NCBI RefSeq assembly: GCF_014640555.1
Contig: NZ_BMHE01000001.1
Coordinates: forward strand, 420,337 to 484,336
Length of the DNA: 64,000 nt
Reading direction: 5' to 3'
From: Paenibacillus marchantiophytorum
Lineage (GTDB): Bacteria; Bacillota; Bacilli; Paenibacillales; NBRC-103111
Part shown: piece after piece, positions 26,843 through 35,880 of the stretch
Position numbering within the stretch: position 1 is the first letter of the stretch
Layout of the letters: each line of letters begins with the position of its first letter
Position numbers and translations under genes: made by a program
Notes under the pieces: generated by a model
What the model was told of the DNA's origin: nothing
Database searches by the model: none
Seen by the model: the letters and a program-made list of their open reading frames with translations, nothing else

Positions 26843-28069
26843 ATGCACAATAAAATGGGAACAAGATATAAACCTGGAGCTCTGATCCTCTCTTTACCAC
26901 AGGGAAATCTGACTTACGGTGACGATATCTTTCTAACACGCAAAGTTCATCTTTATCATATAAAATTACAACCCGGACAATCCGGCGTAGAATATATAAG
27001 CAAGTTAAATCACAAAGCTGCCTTCATCCACGATGGTTTTCAACATATTCTGGATACCTCTGTCGACGAAACTTCCGTAACCATTATTTTACAAGCAAAG
27101 CCCGGCTCCTTATTTTCACAACGAATGAAGGGATGGACATATCCAGCTATCGTCGCGCTAATAGCAGATTTAGGCGTCTCCCTGCTCGATGCGATGGAAG
27201 AGCGGATTACCGGCTTTTCCGTGGACGCAGATAATCTCTGGTTATCTGATCATGACAAACTGTCCGTCATCAATTACTGGGATGTAGGCCATCCACAGAC
27301 CCAAGGAGCTGTGGGACTATGCCGCTTAATGATTCAGCTCTTTACTGGCGCGGAGACGATTCCGGGCGCTTTCGAGGTGATGCACACCCATTTGGAACGC
27401 GCTTCTATTCCTACGGCTACCTATGAGCAGAAAATGGCACTCATTCGTCTGATCAAACTCGTTTGTCAAGGTCAAGCCTCCCTCTCCTCCCTCATATTCG
27501 GTTTAAGGAGTCTGCCTTCAACCGCTATAGAAGCTGTTTCGACGCCTACTCAGCCTTCTTATCAACGGAAACCATTACCGGAGACGGAAGAAACAGCTTC
27601 TGTTGAGGATGCAAATGAAATCCGCGAGGAGCCGCGCGCACGAACTAAAGGCGATCAGCCTGTTAGTTGGCTAACCAAAGCAGGTCTGGGAGCTATCGCA
27701 GTTCTGGTCATCGTCATTATCGTCGTCTGGGCCTTATGGCCCTCCAACACAGATCATCCTGCAGCCGTGACGCCAACCCAAACAAAGTCGGCACCGACTC
27801 CTACAGCAACACCGACAGCTAGCGCTGTCCCGACGAAACCTGCCGGAGATGTTAACAAACAAGCGGAAGAAGTCGTCATTCCGAACCTGGTAGGCCAGAC
27901 ACAGGAAGAAGCTGAGCAACTGATGCTTGCTGTTGGACTGCATTACAACTATGTCATTGAAGCAAGCGATCAGCCCAAAGGGACTGTTACCAAGCAGGAC
28001 CCTAAGTCTGGTAGCAAGGGGTTGCAAGGTGACAATGTCACGTTTTGGGTTAGTAAGGGCAGTAATTAG
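26843..28069 (+). CDS. Membrane PASTA-domain protein with degraded kinase-like cytosolic domain
   Basis: 408 residues. Residues 1-225 have kinase-like spacing: a beta-3 Lys candidate (YHIKL, K41), and SVDADNLWLSDHDKLSVINYW (126-146) where an active kinase has HRDxKPxNIL...DFG. HRD and DFG are missing, so it is probably a pseudokinase. A disordered Pro/Glu-rich part precedes a membrane segment at 277-299 (AGLGAIAVLVIVIIVVWALW), then a Thr/Pro-rich linker and one PASTA domain (343-406: VVIPNLVGQTQEEAEQLML, GTVTKQDPKSG). The layout mirrors PrkC/PknB with the kinase inactivated. PASTA domains bind muropeptides or lipid II. It diverges from the FAD oxidoreductase-kinase unit; a TATAAT-like box occurs upstream. 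Confidence 0.75.
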   Translation: MHNKMGTRYKPGALILSLPQGNLTYGDDIFLTRKVHLYHIKLQPGQSGVEYISKLNHKAAFIHDGFQHILDTSVDETSVTIILQAKPGSLFSQRMKGWTYPAIVALIADLGVSLLDAMEERITGFSVDADNLWLSDHDKLSVINYWDVGHPQTQGAVGLCRLMIQLFTGAETIPGAFEVMHTHLERASIPTATYEQKMALIRLIKLVCQGQASLSSLIFGLRSLPSTAIEAVSTPTQPSYQRKPLPETEETASVEDANEIREEPRARTKGDQPVSWLTKAGLGAIAVLVIVIIVVWALWPSNTDHPAAVTPTQTKSAPTPTATPTASAVPTKPAGDVNKQAEEVVIPNLVGQTQEEAEQLMLAVGLHYNYVIEASDQPKGTVTKQDPKSGSKGLQGDNVTFWVSKGSN

Positions 28070-28143
28070 TCCGTTTCAGTGAAAGGGGCTGTCCCAAAAT
28101 GAGTTCATCTCCAGGCTGTCTCTTGCTTTCAATGTTGAACTAT

Positions 28144-28173
28144 AAAAAAAAGAGCCCCCAAGAGGCTCTTTTT
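28144..28173. terminator. Bidirectional terminator
   Basis: AAAGAGCC (28149-28156) pairs with GGCTCTTT (28164-28171), flanked by an A-run on the left and a T-run on the right, so it can end transcripts from both convergent genes. Confidence 0.9.
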
Positions 28174-28183
28174 CATGTACCCA

Positions 28184-29026
28184 TTACCCTTTTACAGCTG
28201 AACCAACAGTTAACGCTTTTTCAACTTGCTCGCTGAACAGGACATAAACGAGGACCGTCGGCAAGCTCGCGATCGTCATAGCCGCGCCCATAGCTCCCCA
28301 ATTAGTCGTGAACTGACCTTGGAAAAATAAAAGACCCAGCGGCAGCGTCTTCAAGGATTCCTTGGTGATCAAGATGAGGGCCATGGTGAATTCATTCCAT
28401 GCCGCTAAGAAGACGAAGATTACCATCGTAGCAATCGCTGGTTTGATGATAGGCAGAATAATCGAATAGAATGTACGGTAAATACTGGCTCCATCCATGC
28501 AGGCAGATTCTTCAAGTTCAACGGGAATACTACGAAAGAAGCCGTAGAACACCATGCTGGAAAATGAGATGTTAAAGGCAATATAGGGAACGATTAAGGC
28601 CCAGTACGTATTCGCCAAATGGAATTCGCGCACGAGAATCGCGAGCGGTATCATAATCACTTGGACGGGAATGAACATGCCGATCACAACGTAGATGCGA
28701 GCCGCTTCCTTCCAGCGCCACTGCATTCTCGCAACCGCATACGAAAACGTCACAGAAAGTGCAATCGTACCCACAACGGTTGCCGCAGCCACCAGCAAGC
28801 TGTTGCTGAAGTAGACCGGGACATTAAATCGGGACCAAGCATCCACATAATTTTCAAACCGCAAATGCGTTGGAAAACCAAATGGATTAGTAACGAAGAT
28901 TTCATTATTATTTTTGAGCGAGTAAAAGACCATCCAAATCAGCGGATAGACCGACAAGCCTGCATACACCCATAAGAAGATGCCCAGGAGCGGATTCTTT
29001 TTACGCAATTTGAGTATTCCGTTCAT
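28184..29026 (-). CDS. Carbohydrate ABC transporter permease, MalG type
   Basis: 280 residues, six membrane segments. EAA loop is ESACMDGASIYRTFYSIILPIIKP; C-terminus KALTVGSAVKG. RBS AAGGAGG precedes ATG 29026. Third gene of a binding protein-MalF-MalG operon next to its own YesMN pair. Closest in style to oligosaccharide importers such as MsmG; cargo unknown. Confidence 0.9.
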   Translation of the reverse strand: MNGILKLRKKNPLLGIFLWVYAGLSVYPLIWMVFYSLKNNNEIFVTNPFGFPTHLRFENYVDAWSRFNVPVYFSNSLLVAAATVVGTIALSVTFSYAVARMQWRWKEAARIYVVIGMFIPVQVIMIPLAILVREFHLANTYWALIVPYIAFNISFSSMVFYGFFRSIPVELEESACMDGASIYRTFYSIILPIIKPAIATMVIFVFLAAWNEFTMALILITKESLKTLPLGLLFFQGQFTTNWGAMGAAMTIASLPTVLVYVLFSEQVEKALTVGSAVKG

Positions 29027-29038
29027 CTGTCATCCTCC

Positions 29039-29917
29039 TTAGAAAGAAATTCGTTCTCTGGCGATCAAACGGTTAATCGCAAGCGTCACAATCAAACATT
29101 CGATGACAAGGAAAGCTGCCGCGGCGCTGCCGTAACCGAACTCGCCTACACGGAATGCCGAGCGATACATCAGATAAGTCAGCGTGTAAGTGGAGTTCCC
29201 TGGACCCCCGCCCGTCATAATAAACATGTTGGCAAATGCATTTAATCCACCAGTAATTGCCAAAACCAAACAGAATTTATAGGTTTCAGCCAACATGGGA
29301 ATCGTAATGGAGATGTGCGCTCGTAACTTGGAAGCACCATCGATACGCGCGGCCTCCAAGTACTGTTCTGGAACGGATTTCACTGCCGCCAGCAACAGCG
29401 CGAACTGATACCCCATGTACTGCCAAGCATTCACGAAAGCAATGGCAAAAATGGCCGTTTTGCTGTTCGTCAACCAATCTTGGCGATAAGAAAGGCCTAG
29501 TGCTTCAAACACTTTATTGATCAACCCATATTCACCGTTATACATCGCCAGCCAAAGCTGACACACAACCGTAATCGAAAGCACAACAGGAATAAAGTAA
29601 CTGATGCGCAGAAACTTGCTTCCCTTGAAACCTTCGGCTACGGCAAAAGCAAGCACGCTGCCGATACCAATTTGAACGACTGCTAAGATGCCTGCAAAAA
29701 CAAGACCATTATACAAAGAGGTATAGAAAATGCTGTCTTGAAACAAGCGAATGTAATTATCTAGAAAAATAAAAGTGCCTTCGCTGAGTCCATCCCATTC
29801 GAATGTGCTGCGATAGAAAGTTTGTAGAATCGGATAAAACACAATTACTGTATACAAAAGGAGCGCAGGCAGCGTAAACAACATAATCGCCGCCCTGTTT
29901 CCCATGAATTTGCGCAT
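29039..29917 (-). CDS. Carbohydrate ABC transporter permease, MalF type
   Basis: 292 residues from ATG 29917, chosen over the longer frame at 29950 because AGGGAAG lies 7 nt upstream and because the longer version would run into the intra-operon hairpin. Six membrane segments (first AAIMLFTLPALLLYTVIVFYPIL). EAA loop EAARIDGASKLRAHISITIPML. It ends 12 bp before its MalG partner begins. Confidence 0.9.
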   Translation of the reverse strand: MRKFMGNRAAIMLFTLPALLLYTVIVFYPILQTFYRSTFEWDGLSEGTFIFLDNYIRLFQDSIFYTSLYNGLVFAGILAVVQIGIGSVLAFAVAEGFKGSKFLRISYFIPVVLSITVVCQLWLAMYNGEYGLINKVFEALGLSYRQDWLTNSKTAIFAIAFVNAWQYMGYQFALLLAAVKSVPEQYLEAARIDGASKLRAHISITIPMLAETYKFCLVLAITGGLNAFANMFIMTGGGPGNSTYTLTYLMYRSAFRVGEFGYGSAAAAFLVIECLIVTLAINRLIARERISF

Positions 29918-29944
29918 GTCATCACTTCCCTTTTTTAGTAGAAA

Positions 29945-29975
29945 ACTCACACCGGACTTGCGATCCAGTGTGAGT
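29945..29975 (-). terminator. Intra-operon hairpin between binding protein and permease
   Basis: ACTCACACCGGA (29945-29956) pairs with TCCAGTGTGAGT (29964-29975), 12 bp with one mismatch, followed on the minus strand by TTTTC. It sits between the binding-protein gene and the permeases, as does the hairpin at 6821-6849 in the nan-linked operon. Partial termination that boosts the binding protein is the likely effect. Confidence 0.7.
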
Positions 29976-29998
29976 TTCCTTTTCCATAGAAACTTCTT

Positions 29999-31336
29999 TT
30001 ATTTCGCGGTTACTGCGGCTTTATTCAAGTCTTTAACGAATTGATCTGCTGTGTAGTTACCAGTCATCAAGTTTTGTGTGGCATCTTCAAGTGCTGCTTT
30101 GAATTTAGGATTGGACAATCCCCATGAGAAAGCTGTTGTGCTTGTTGTTTTCGGAATATCTTTGGACAGTTGATCCATCATAGCCGGGAATGGCTTCACG
30201 ATCGGCTTGTCAACTTTCGTTGCCACGATAGGATTGCTGCGGTTTGTGTATTTGTACTCGGCATATTTCAAGGAAATGAACGATGCTACTTTTGCTGCAA
30301 GCTCTTTGTCCTTAGTATTCGCGGATACGGCATATCCACCAGGTCCACCGCTGCCGCTGAATGCTGTTTTGCCTTTTTCGTAAGCAGCTGCGTCTGCAGC
30401 CGGAAGGTACATGTAGCCTGCTTTGTCGCCAAGCGCTTTGGTTGCTGCTTCTATTTCCCATTGACCGTTGATGAACATCGCTGCTTTACCTTCATGGTAA
30501 AGGGCTGCTGCTTGGTCATAGTTCAAGTTGGTTGCACCCTTTGGCAGCATGCCAGCTTTTACAAGCTCAATGATTTTCTCGGCAGCTGTTTTGTAGGCAG
30601 GATCGTCAGCTTTAGCCAATCCTTTATCCAGCTTCGTTACACCAGCAGGCTCAGCACGCGATACGAACATGTCATAAAGCGCTACGCAAGGCCATTTCTC
30701 TTTGGCGAAGATGGATAATGGCGTTATCCCTTTGGCATTGAAGGCTTGAACAGCCGTCATCATTTCATCGTAGGTTGTCGGCACTTTCACACCATTTTGC
30801 GTAAATAGATCTTTATTATAATAAAGAAGAGCTACTTCGTTACCGGCATAAGGAAGTGCGTACGTATGTCCATCATCCGTAACTAGCGTGTTCATCGCGC
30901 TAGGCTGCATTTTATCTTTGAAACCTAATTTCGTTACGTAATCGTCCAAGACCAAGATGTTGTTGGATTTTTTAAATGTATCAATAATGTCCAGCCCTGC
31001 TTGGAAAATGTCCGGCAAGTTGCCTGTAGCCGCATAAGTTTTCAACTTCTGACCATCATCTTGTGCTTGAATATCAAGCTCAAGCTCAACATTCGGCATT
31101 TCCTTCTTCAGTTCCGCAACCGCATAGTCATAAGGTGTTTTTGTATCTTCATCTGCATATTGCGCATAAATTTTGAGCTTAACCGGCTTTGCGTCCGATT
31201 TAGCCGCTGCTGTTGCTGCCGCTGTAGTTGCAGGAGTTGTTGTTGCGCTTCCCTCTTTGGTCGTGTTCGTGGATCCACAAGCCGCTAGACTTGTTGCGGC
31301 AAGTAAACTTACCAACGTGACTGCCATCTTTTTCAT
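29999..31336 (-). CDS. Extracellular sugar-binding lipoprotein
   Basis: 445 residues from ATG 31336 (GGGAGGT 8 nt upstream). Lipoprotein signal MKKMAVTLVSLLAATSLAAC with lipobox LAAC, then a Thr/Ala-rich linker. Family 1 binding fold: VKLKIYAQYADEDTKTPYD, PDIFQAG, ALPYAGNEVALLYYNKDLF, EGKAAMFINGQWEIEAA. Captures an unidentified oligosaccharide for the permeases encoded downstream. Confidence 0.9.
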   Translation of the reverse strand: MKKMAVTLVSLLAATSLAACGSTNTTKEGSATTTPATTAAATAAAKSDAKPVKLKIYAQYADEDTKTPYDYAVAELKKEMPNVELELDIQAQDDGQKLKTYAATGNLPDIFQAGLDIIDTFKKSNNILVLDDYVTKLGFKDKMQPSAMNTLVTDDGHTYALPYAGNEVALLYYNKDLFTQNGVKVPTTYDEMMTAVQAFNAKGITPLSIFAKEKWPCVALYDMFVSRAEPAGVTKLDKGLAKADDPAYKTAAEKIIELVKAGMLPKGATNLNYDQAAALYHEGKAAMFINGQWEIEAATKALGDKAGYMYLPAADAAAYEKGKTAFSGSGGPGGYAVSANTKDKELAAKVASFISLKYAEYKYTNRSNPIVATKVDKPIVKPFPAMMDQLSKDIPKTTSTTAFSWGLSNPKFKAALEDATQNLMTGNYTADQFVKDLNKAAVTAK

Positions 31337-31465
31337 TTGTTTGGACCTCCCAGGCATCGTGTGCGTTTCTCTTCTTTACAAGATTGAGTATAAAAGGAAA
31401 TGAGCCTTGTGATAATGGAATAACTGAGGGCTTCTTGTAAAATCCGCACATTTCAGAAATCACCG

Positions 31466-33055
31466 CTACAACCGATTATTCTCATATTCACTAGGGGAAT
31501 ATCCAAAAAACTTTTTAAAACTTTTACTAAAATAGCTGGGATCGCTGAATCCGATCTGTTCAGCAATATCCGCTAACCGGATGTTCCCTTTGCCGAGCAG
31601 ATCTTTGGCTCTATGCATACGAATATGCGTCACATAATCAGTAACGGTCATCCCAATTTCCTTCTTAAACACAGCGCGCAAGTAGCTGGAATTAATAAAA
31701 ACCTGTTGAGCGATTTGGTCGAGCTGCAGCTCCGGATCACCATAGTGCTGTTCTATATACTCTTTGGCCGATTGAGCAATTTTGGACGAGCGCGTCTTTC
31801 TATGCTTGCCTGTATAGACAATAGCCTGATGGAACAACTGCTTAATCCACACCGAAGTAGCTTCGATGGATTCCAAGCGCTTAATTTCACTGTATGGGAA
31901 AAAGGCTTCTCCGAAGCAGTCTTCAATCGGATGTCCTGTTTCCGTCACATACGACAAGCAAACCGAAATCAAGCCCATACTAATGACATACGTATAGTCA
32001 AGAGACAATCGCTGTTCACGAATGGACTGAAAGATTTCCTCCAGCTTCGCTTCAACCTTTTCATCGTTTTGCATACGCATTTGCATCAGGATATCTTCGT
32101 TCACCTCTGTAGGATAGAAAGCTTGTCCCCCTGTCTCGAGTGCCGTGGAACCAAAAGCTATGACACGGTCATTGCCAAGCACAAACTTGTTTTGCAATCC
32201 CTCGAGCGCTTCCAGATAGGAAACACGAATGCCTTTATAGCCAGAATGACTTCGCCCCACGCCGACCGTGATGGTGAACTTCAAATATTTTTTGATCAGA
32301 AAACATAGCTTCTCATAGCCACCGAGCATCGGTATTTCCAGACTTTCTTTCCCTTGATGCTCAACTAAACAAATAATGCGCCCCTCCGGTCCATTGAAGA
32401 TCAGATGGTTCTCGGTTTCCTCCAATGCTTCGTTGAGAATATTCGTTACCGCATACTTCCATAGCAAGCGTTCGCTCACTTTATTCCATTTGAGATCCAT
32501 ATTATCAATCTCGATGCAAGCTACAACAAAGCAAGTTGACTCGAAAGACTCACCGAATTGCGCAAGTTTCAGCCGCGTTTCCTCGTCGGAATGATTATAG
32601 TCGCTGCTGAGCAGGTGGTTAAGAAAGCTCTCCTTCATCAACTGCTGATTTTCCTTGAGCGTCGACTTCTCCTCTTGTGCCCGCTGATGCTCCTTCTGCA
32701 GCTTGAGCAGCGTCAAAATCAGCTCATCTTTGGAAAAAGGCTTGAGAATATAATCCTCAACGCCCAGTTTGAGCGCTTTGCGCGCATAATCGAATTCGTT
32801 ATGCCCCGTAATCAAAACCACACTGGTCTCAGGATAACGCTCCTTTAATTGCTCCGTTAAGCTGAGTCCGTCCATGAATGGCATCGTGATATCCACCAAG
32901 GCAATGTCCGGATGATGGCGGTCCACCTGTTCCAACGCTTCAATCCCATTCTTCGCTTCCGCACAAATCTCAAAGCCATAAGCTTCCCATTCTAAAGCCG
33001 TACGCAAGTATTCACGGAAAATGGATTCATCATCCACGATCAATATTTTCTGCAT
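31466..33055 (-). CDS. YesN-type response regulator (REC plus AraC HTH)
   Basis: 529 residues. Receiver: D8-D9, acceptor D55 (ALVDITMPFMDG) and K105 (ILKPF). A coiled stretch (KLQKEHQRAQEEKSTLKENQ) leads into a central domain. AraC HTH at the end: DQIAQQVFINSSYLRAVFKKEIG and IAEQIGFSDPSYFSKSFKKFFGYSPSEY. It lies 6 bp after its kinase gene and 129 bp before the binding-protein gene it probably activates. Confidence 0.92.
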   Translation of the reverse strand: MQKILIVDDESIFREYLRTALEWEAYGFEICAEAKNGIEALEQVDRHHPDIALVDITMPFMDGLSLTEQLKERYPETSVVLITGHNEFDYARKALKLGVEDYILKPFSKDELILTLLKLQKEHQRAQEEKSTLKENQQLMKESFLNHLLSSDYNHSDEETRLKLAQFGESFESTCFVVACIEIDNMDLKWNKVSERLLWKYAVTNILNEALEETENHLIFNGPEGRIICLVEHQGKESLEIPMLGGYEKLCFLIKKYLKFTITVGVGRSHSGYKGIRVSYLEALEGLQNKFVLGNDRVIAFGSTALETGGQAFYPTEVNEDILMQMRMQNDEKVEAKLEEIFQSIREQRLSLDYTYVISMGLISVCLSYVTETGHPIEDCFGEAFFPYSEIKRLESIEATSVWIKQLFHQAIVYTGKHRKTRSSKIAQSAKEYIEQHYGDPELQLDQIAQQVFINSSYLRAVFKKEIGMTVTDYVTHIRMHRAKDLLGKGNIRLADIAEQIGFSDPSYFSKSFKKFFGYSPSEYENNRL

Positions 33056-33061
33056 GTCTTC

Positions 33062-34858
33062 TTATTCCTCACTTTGAAAAGGGAGCCACAGGGTCACTTC
33101 CGTCCCCTGCCCCAATTGACTTTGGATTTGTAGACCATACTCATCGCCAAAATATAACCGGATGCGATCATTGACATTCCGCATGCCGAATCCAATCGCA
33201 TCTTGCGGTGTTATCTGATTCATCGCCCAAGCCTCCAGACGGTCTGGCGGCATGCCCACCCCATCATCACTGACCCTGATCCGGATCTTGCCTTCGACGA
33301 TTTCACCCGTTACCTTAAGAAGTCCGAGACTTCCTTTGGTCTTCAACCCGTGATAGATCGCATTCTCCACAAGAGGCTGGATGGTAAGCTTGGGTATCAA
33401 TCCGCTTAGCGCATCATTATGAATATCGAATTCATAGTTAAATACATCGGAATAGCGGATACGCTGGATCGATAAATAGTCTTTCACATTGCGGACTTCT
33501 TCCTCCAGCGTAATCGTTTCTCGCCCTTTGCTTAGCGCGACCCGATAAAAATCGGCCAGCGCTTTGGTCGTACGCTGCACGTCCCTAGCCCGTCCCATCT
33601 CCGACAAGGTGTAGATCACATCCAGCGTGTTATACAGAAAATGCGGTTTAATTTGGGCCTGAATGAGTGCGAGTTCATATTCGCGTTTCTTTTTTTGTTC
33701 AAAATTAACGTTCGTTAAGAGCTCTTGTATACGCTGAATCATCGCGTTAAAGCCGGACGCCAGAAGTCCGATTTCATCCTCGGAATCAACTTGGAATTCT
33801 TGGTCCAGCGTGCCTTCTTTGACCTTCTTCATATGCTTGGTCAGCCCCATAATCGGCTTTGCGATTAATTGGGACAGCATCCCTGCCCCCAACAAAGCAA
33901 AGAACAAGCAAACGAATCCAATCAGCACGATGAGCAGCGTGATCTTACGCGTATCTGCGGTTAAGGACTCCAGAGGCGCCATTGAGATCAGCTTCCAGCC
34001 GAAGCTGGGAACATCGGAGCTGACAACAAGCGTTTTCTCATGCTGAAAGGAAGTCAAATCCGATTGATGTGTGCTGGAGGTGATCCACGATTTCAATGCC
34101 GGGTCGGCCACTTCCTGAAGGACTTCCTGCGGCTGTTGTGACGAGACGACCACACCTTGCTCATTGACAATGAAGTAGCTGCCATCTTGTATGGAGCCGA
34201 TTTTCTGATAAATCGAGGATAACGAGCTTTCTTTGATGTTCAAAACGAGAATCCCCAGCTTCTGTCCGGTATAAATATTCACGATCCGCTTCCCGAGCGT
34301 CATAACAGTTTCACCGGAATCATGTGTCAAATAGTCTCGCCGCTGCATGGGATACCAGATGTTATTTCCGCTCGAGCTGTCAATTTGACGCAGCATTTCG
34401 CTGCTGCGAATCTGTTCCAAATTACGTTCCAACAACAGATTTGATCCAAAAACCCGGTTGCTCGTATCAATAAAGGCCGCAGACTGCACATCCGGAAAGA
34501 CGAGCAAGGCAAAACTCAATTGGTTCGTAATCTGCGTATATAATTGCAGGCTCGTTTCGGGAGCCCCCTGCGTTTGCGGATCTTCAACAATTACTTTATT
34601 TAAATTGATCGTCAGCATATTCGCGCAGCTTTCCACATTCGTCAACATGCCCGTAATTCGTGTAATAATCAGGGATGAATTGTCGGAGACATTCTTGATT
34701 GTCTTCTTGACAATGGCATCTGTGTACACGTGATTGGAGACAAAGCCCAGAATAAACAACGGAATGAAGATCAGCGGAAAATAAATAAAGATGATTTTAT
34801 AGCGAATGCGTTGATTGCGAAACCAATTCATCGATAACCTTTTTTGTGAAAATATCAT
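33062..34858 (-). CDS. YesM-type membrane sensor histidine kinase
   Basis: 598 residues; ATG 34858 has GGGGGG 6 nt upstream. Membrane segments at about 20-43 and 300-325 flank an extracellular Cache-type sensor. HAMP follows (KHMKKVKEGTLDQEFQVDSE). Phospho-acceptor motif is QAQIKPHFLYNTLDVIYTL; HATPase N-box LTIQPLVENAIYHGL and G-box DDGVGMP. Its gene precedes the regulator and the sugar importer in one direction, a common Paenibacillus arrangement. Confidence 0.92.
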   Translation of the reverse strand: MIFSQKRLSMNWFRNQRIRYKIIFIYFPLIFIPLFILGFVSNHVYTDAIVKKTIKNVSDNSSLIITRITGMLTNVESCANMLTINLNKVIVEDPQTQGAPETSLQLYTQITNQLSFALLVFPDVQSAAFIDTSNRVFGSNLLLERNLEQIRSSEMLRQIDSSSGNNIWYPMQRRDYLTHDSGETVMTLGKRIVNIYTGQKLGILVLNIKESSLSSIYQKIGSIQDGSYFIVNEQGVVVSSQQPQEVLQEVADPALKSWITSSTHQSDLTSFQHEKTLVVSSDVPSFGWKLISMAPLESLTADTRKITLLIVLIGFVCLFFALLGAGMLSQLIAKPIMGLTKHMKKVKEGTLDQEFQVDSEDEIGLLASGFNAMIQRIQELLTNVNFEQKKKREYELALIQAQIKPHFLYNTLDVIYTLSEMGRARDVQRTTKALADFYRVALSKGRETITLEEEVRNVKDYLSIQRIRYSDVFNYEFDIHNDALSGLIPKLTIQPLVENAIYHGLKTKGSLGLLKVTGEIVEGKIRIRVSDDGVGMPPDRLEAWAMNQITPQDAIGFGMRNVNDRIRLYFGDEYGLQIQSQLGQGTEVTLWLPFQSEE

Positions 34859-35076
34859 GCTATCCCCCCTGCGATTCCCTAAACACTTGGTAAAGAATTC
34901 AGCTTAGCATTGAAATATCGTGGAATCAACTGGTTGGCTAATAATCATTTATTGGTCTAGAACAATGAGACATATAGGGATTTTCATATTGGATACAAAA
35001 AATAGCGGCTGATACAATAAAATTAAATACCGATAATCCTTAGTGGAATTATAGGTTTATAAAAGGAGGTGAATCC
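34859..35076. promoter_or_regulatory. Divergent promoter region with a dyad before the sulfonate-type importer
   Basis: This 218-bp AT-rich gap serves two divergent operons. At 35034-35051 TAATCC-N5-GGAATTA forms a near-perfect dyad 26 bp upstream of the ABC gene's start. The GGAATTA half-site recalls operators of the sulfur regulator CymR in bacilli; that link is inferred and the match is loose. Confidence 0.3.
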
Positions 35077-35880
35077 ATGCCCGAAGAGAACGCCTTTTTA
35101 CAATTGCAGCAGTTGAGTGTTACCTATCCAGGTGAAGCCCATCAGGTTTTAAGTCCGCTTAATATCCAGATCAATGAGGGAGAGTTCGTTTGTTTATTAG
35201 GTCCAAGTGGTTGCGGCAAAACGACACTGCTGAACTGCATGGCTGGTTTTCAATCCTATGAAGGAAATCTCTTGCTCCAGGGACAGCCCATAACGAAGCC
35301 TGGTCGCGAGCGCGGAGTGGTCTTTCAAGAATATGCCTTATTTCCCTGGTTTACTGTGGAACAGAATGTGATGCTTGGCCCCCGAATCAACGGGCTTCCA
35401 AAAACGGAACGCATACGCATTGCTCGCAAATGCATTCGAATGGTCGGACTTGATGGGTATGAAACCTATTACCCGAACCGTTTATCCGGGGGGATGAAAC
35501 AACGGGCCAGCTTGGCAAGGGCGTTAGCGAACGAGCCGTCCATCCTGCTGTTGGATGAACCTTTTGCCGCATTGGATGAACAAACGAGAGAAACCATGCA
35601 GAGTGAATTGCTGCGCATTCAAGATGAGAGCGGGGTCACCTGTGTATTCGTCACTCACAGCATTGCGGAAGCCGTTTATCTCGCGGATCGAATTCTCGTC
35701 CTATTGCCTAAACCCGGTCGTATAGCGCTGGATCTTAGGCTCAAACTGCCGCGAATCCGAGACAGGAATGATGATCGTCTTTTCCATTATCAGAAAATGA
35801 TCAGTTCGGTGCTGCGAGAGGAGGAGATTCCATCCTTATTCTCGGCAAGAAAACAGCTATCCAATCCCTTGGCATTATAG
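35077..35880 (+). CDS. ABC transporter ATP-binding protein, sulfonate/taurine/nitrate type
   Basis: 267 residues. Walker A GPSGCGKTT (42-50), Q-loop VVFQEYALFPW, signature LSGGM (136-140), Walker B ILLLDEP (156-162), switch His in VFVTHSIAEAV. The EYALFPW Q-loop variant is typical of SsuB/TauB/NrtD-type ATPases. RBS AAAGGAGGTG precedes ATG 35077. First gene of a three-gene importer with permease and binding protein. Whether cargo is an aliphatic sulfonate, taurine, nitrate or a thiamine precursor cannot be told. Confidence 0.92.
   Translation: MPEENAFLQLQQLSVTYPGEAHQVLSPLNIQINEGEFVCLLGPSGCGKTTLLNCMAGFQSYEGNLLLQGQPITKPGRERGVVFQEYALFPWFTVEQNVMLGPRINGLPKTERIRIARKCIRMVGLDGYETYYPNRLSGGMKQRASLARALANEPSILLLDEPFAALDEQTRETMQSELLRIQDESGVTCVFVTHSIAEAVYLADRILVLLPKPGRIALDLRLKLPRIRDRNDDRLFHYQKMISSVLREEEIPSLFSARKQLSNPLAL

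Noticed and set aside
28081..28120. GGGGCTGTCCCAAAA, resembling an insertion-sequence end
   Set aside because: Only one short copy, no matching inverted partner and no transposase nearby.
28619..28975. 118-codon plus-strand ORF rich in His/Arg
   Set aside because: Antisense to a clear ABC permease gene.
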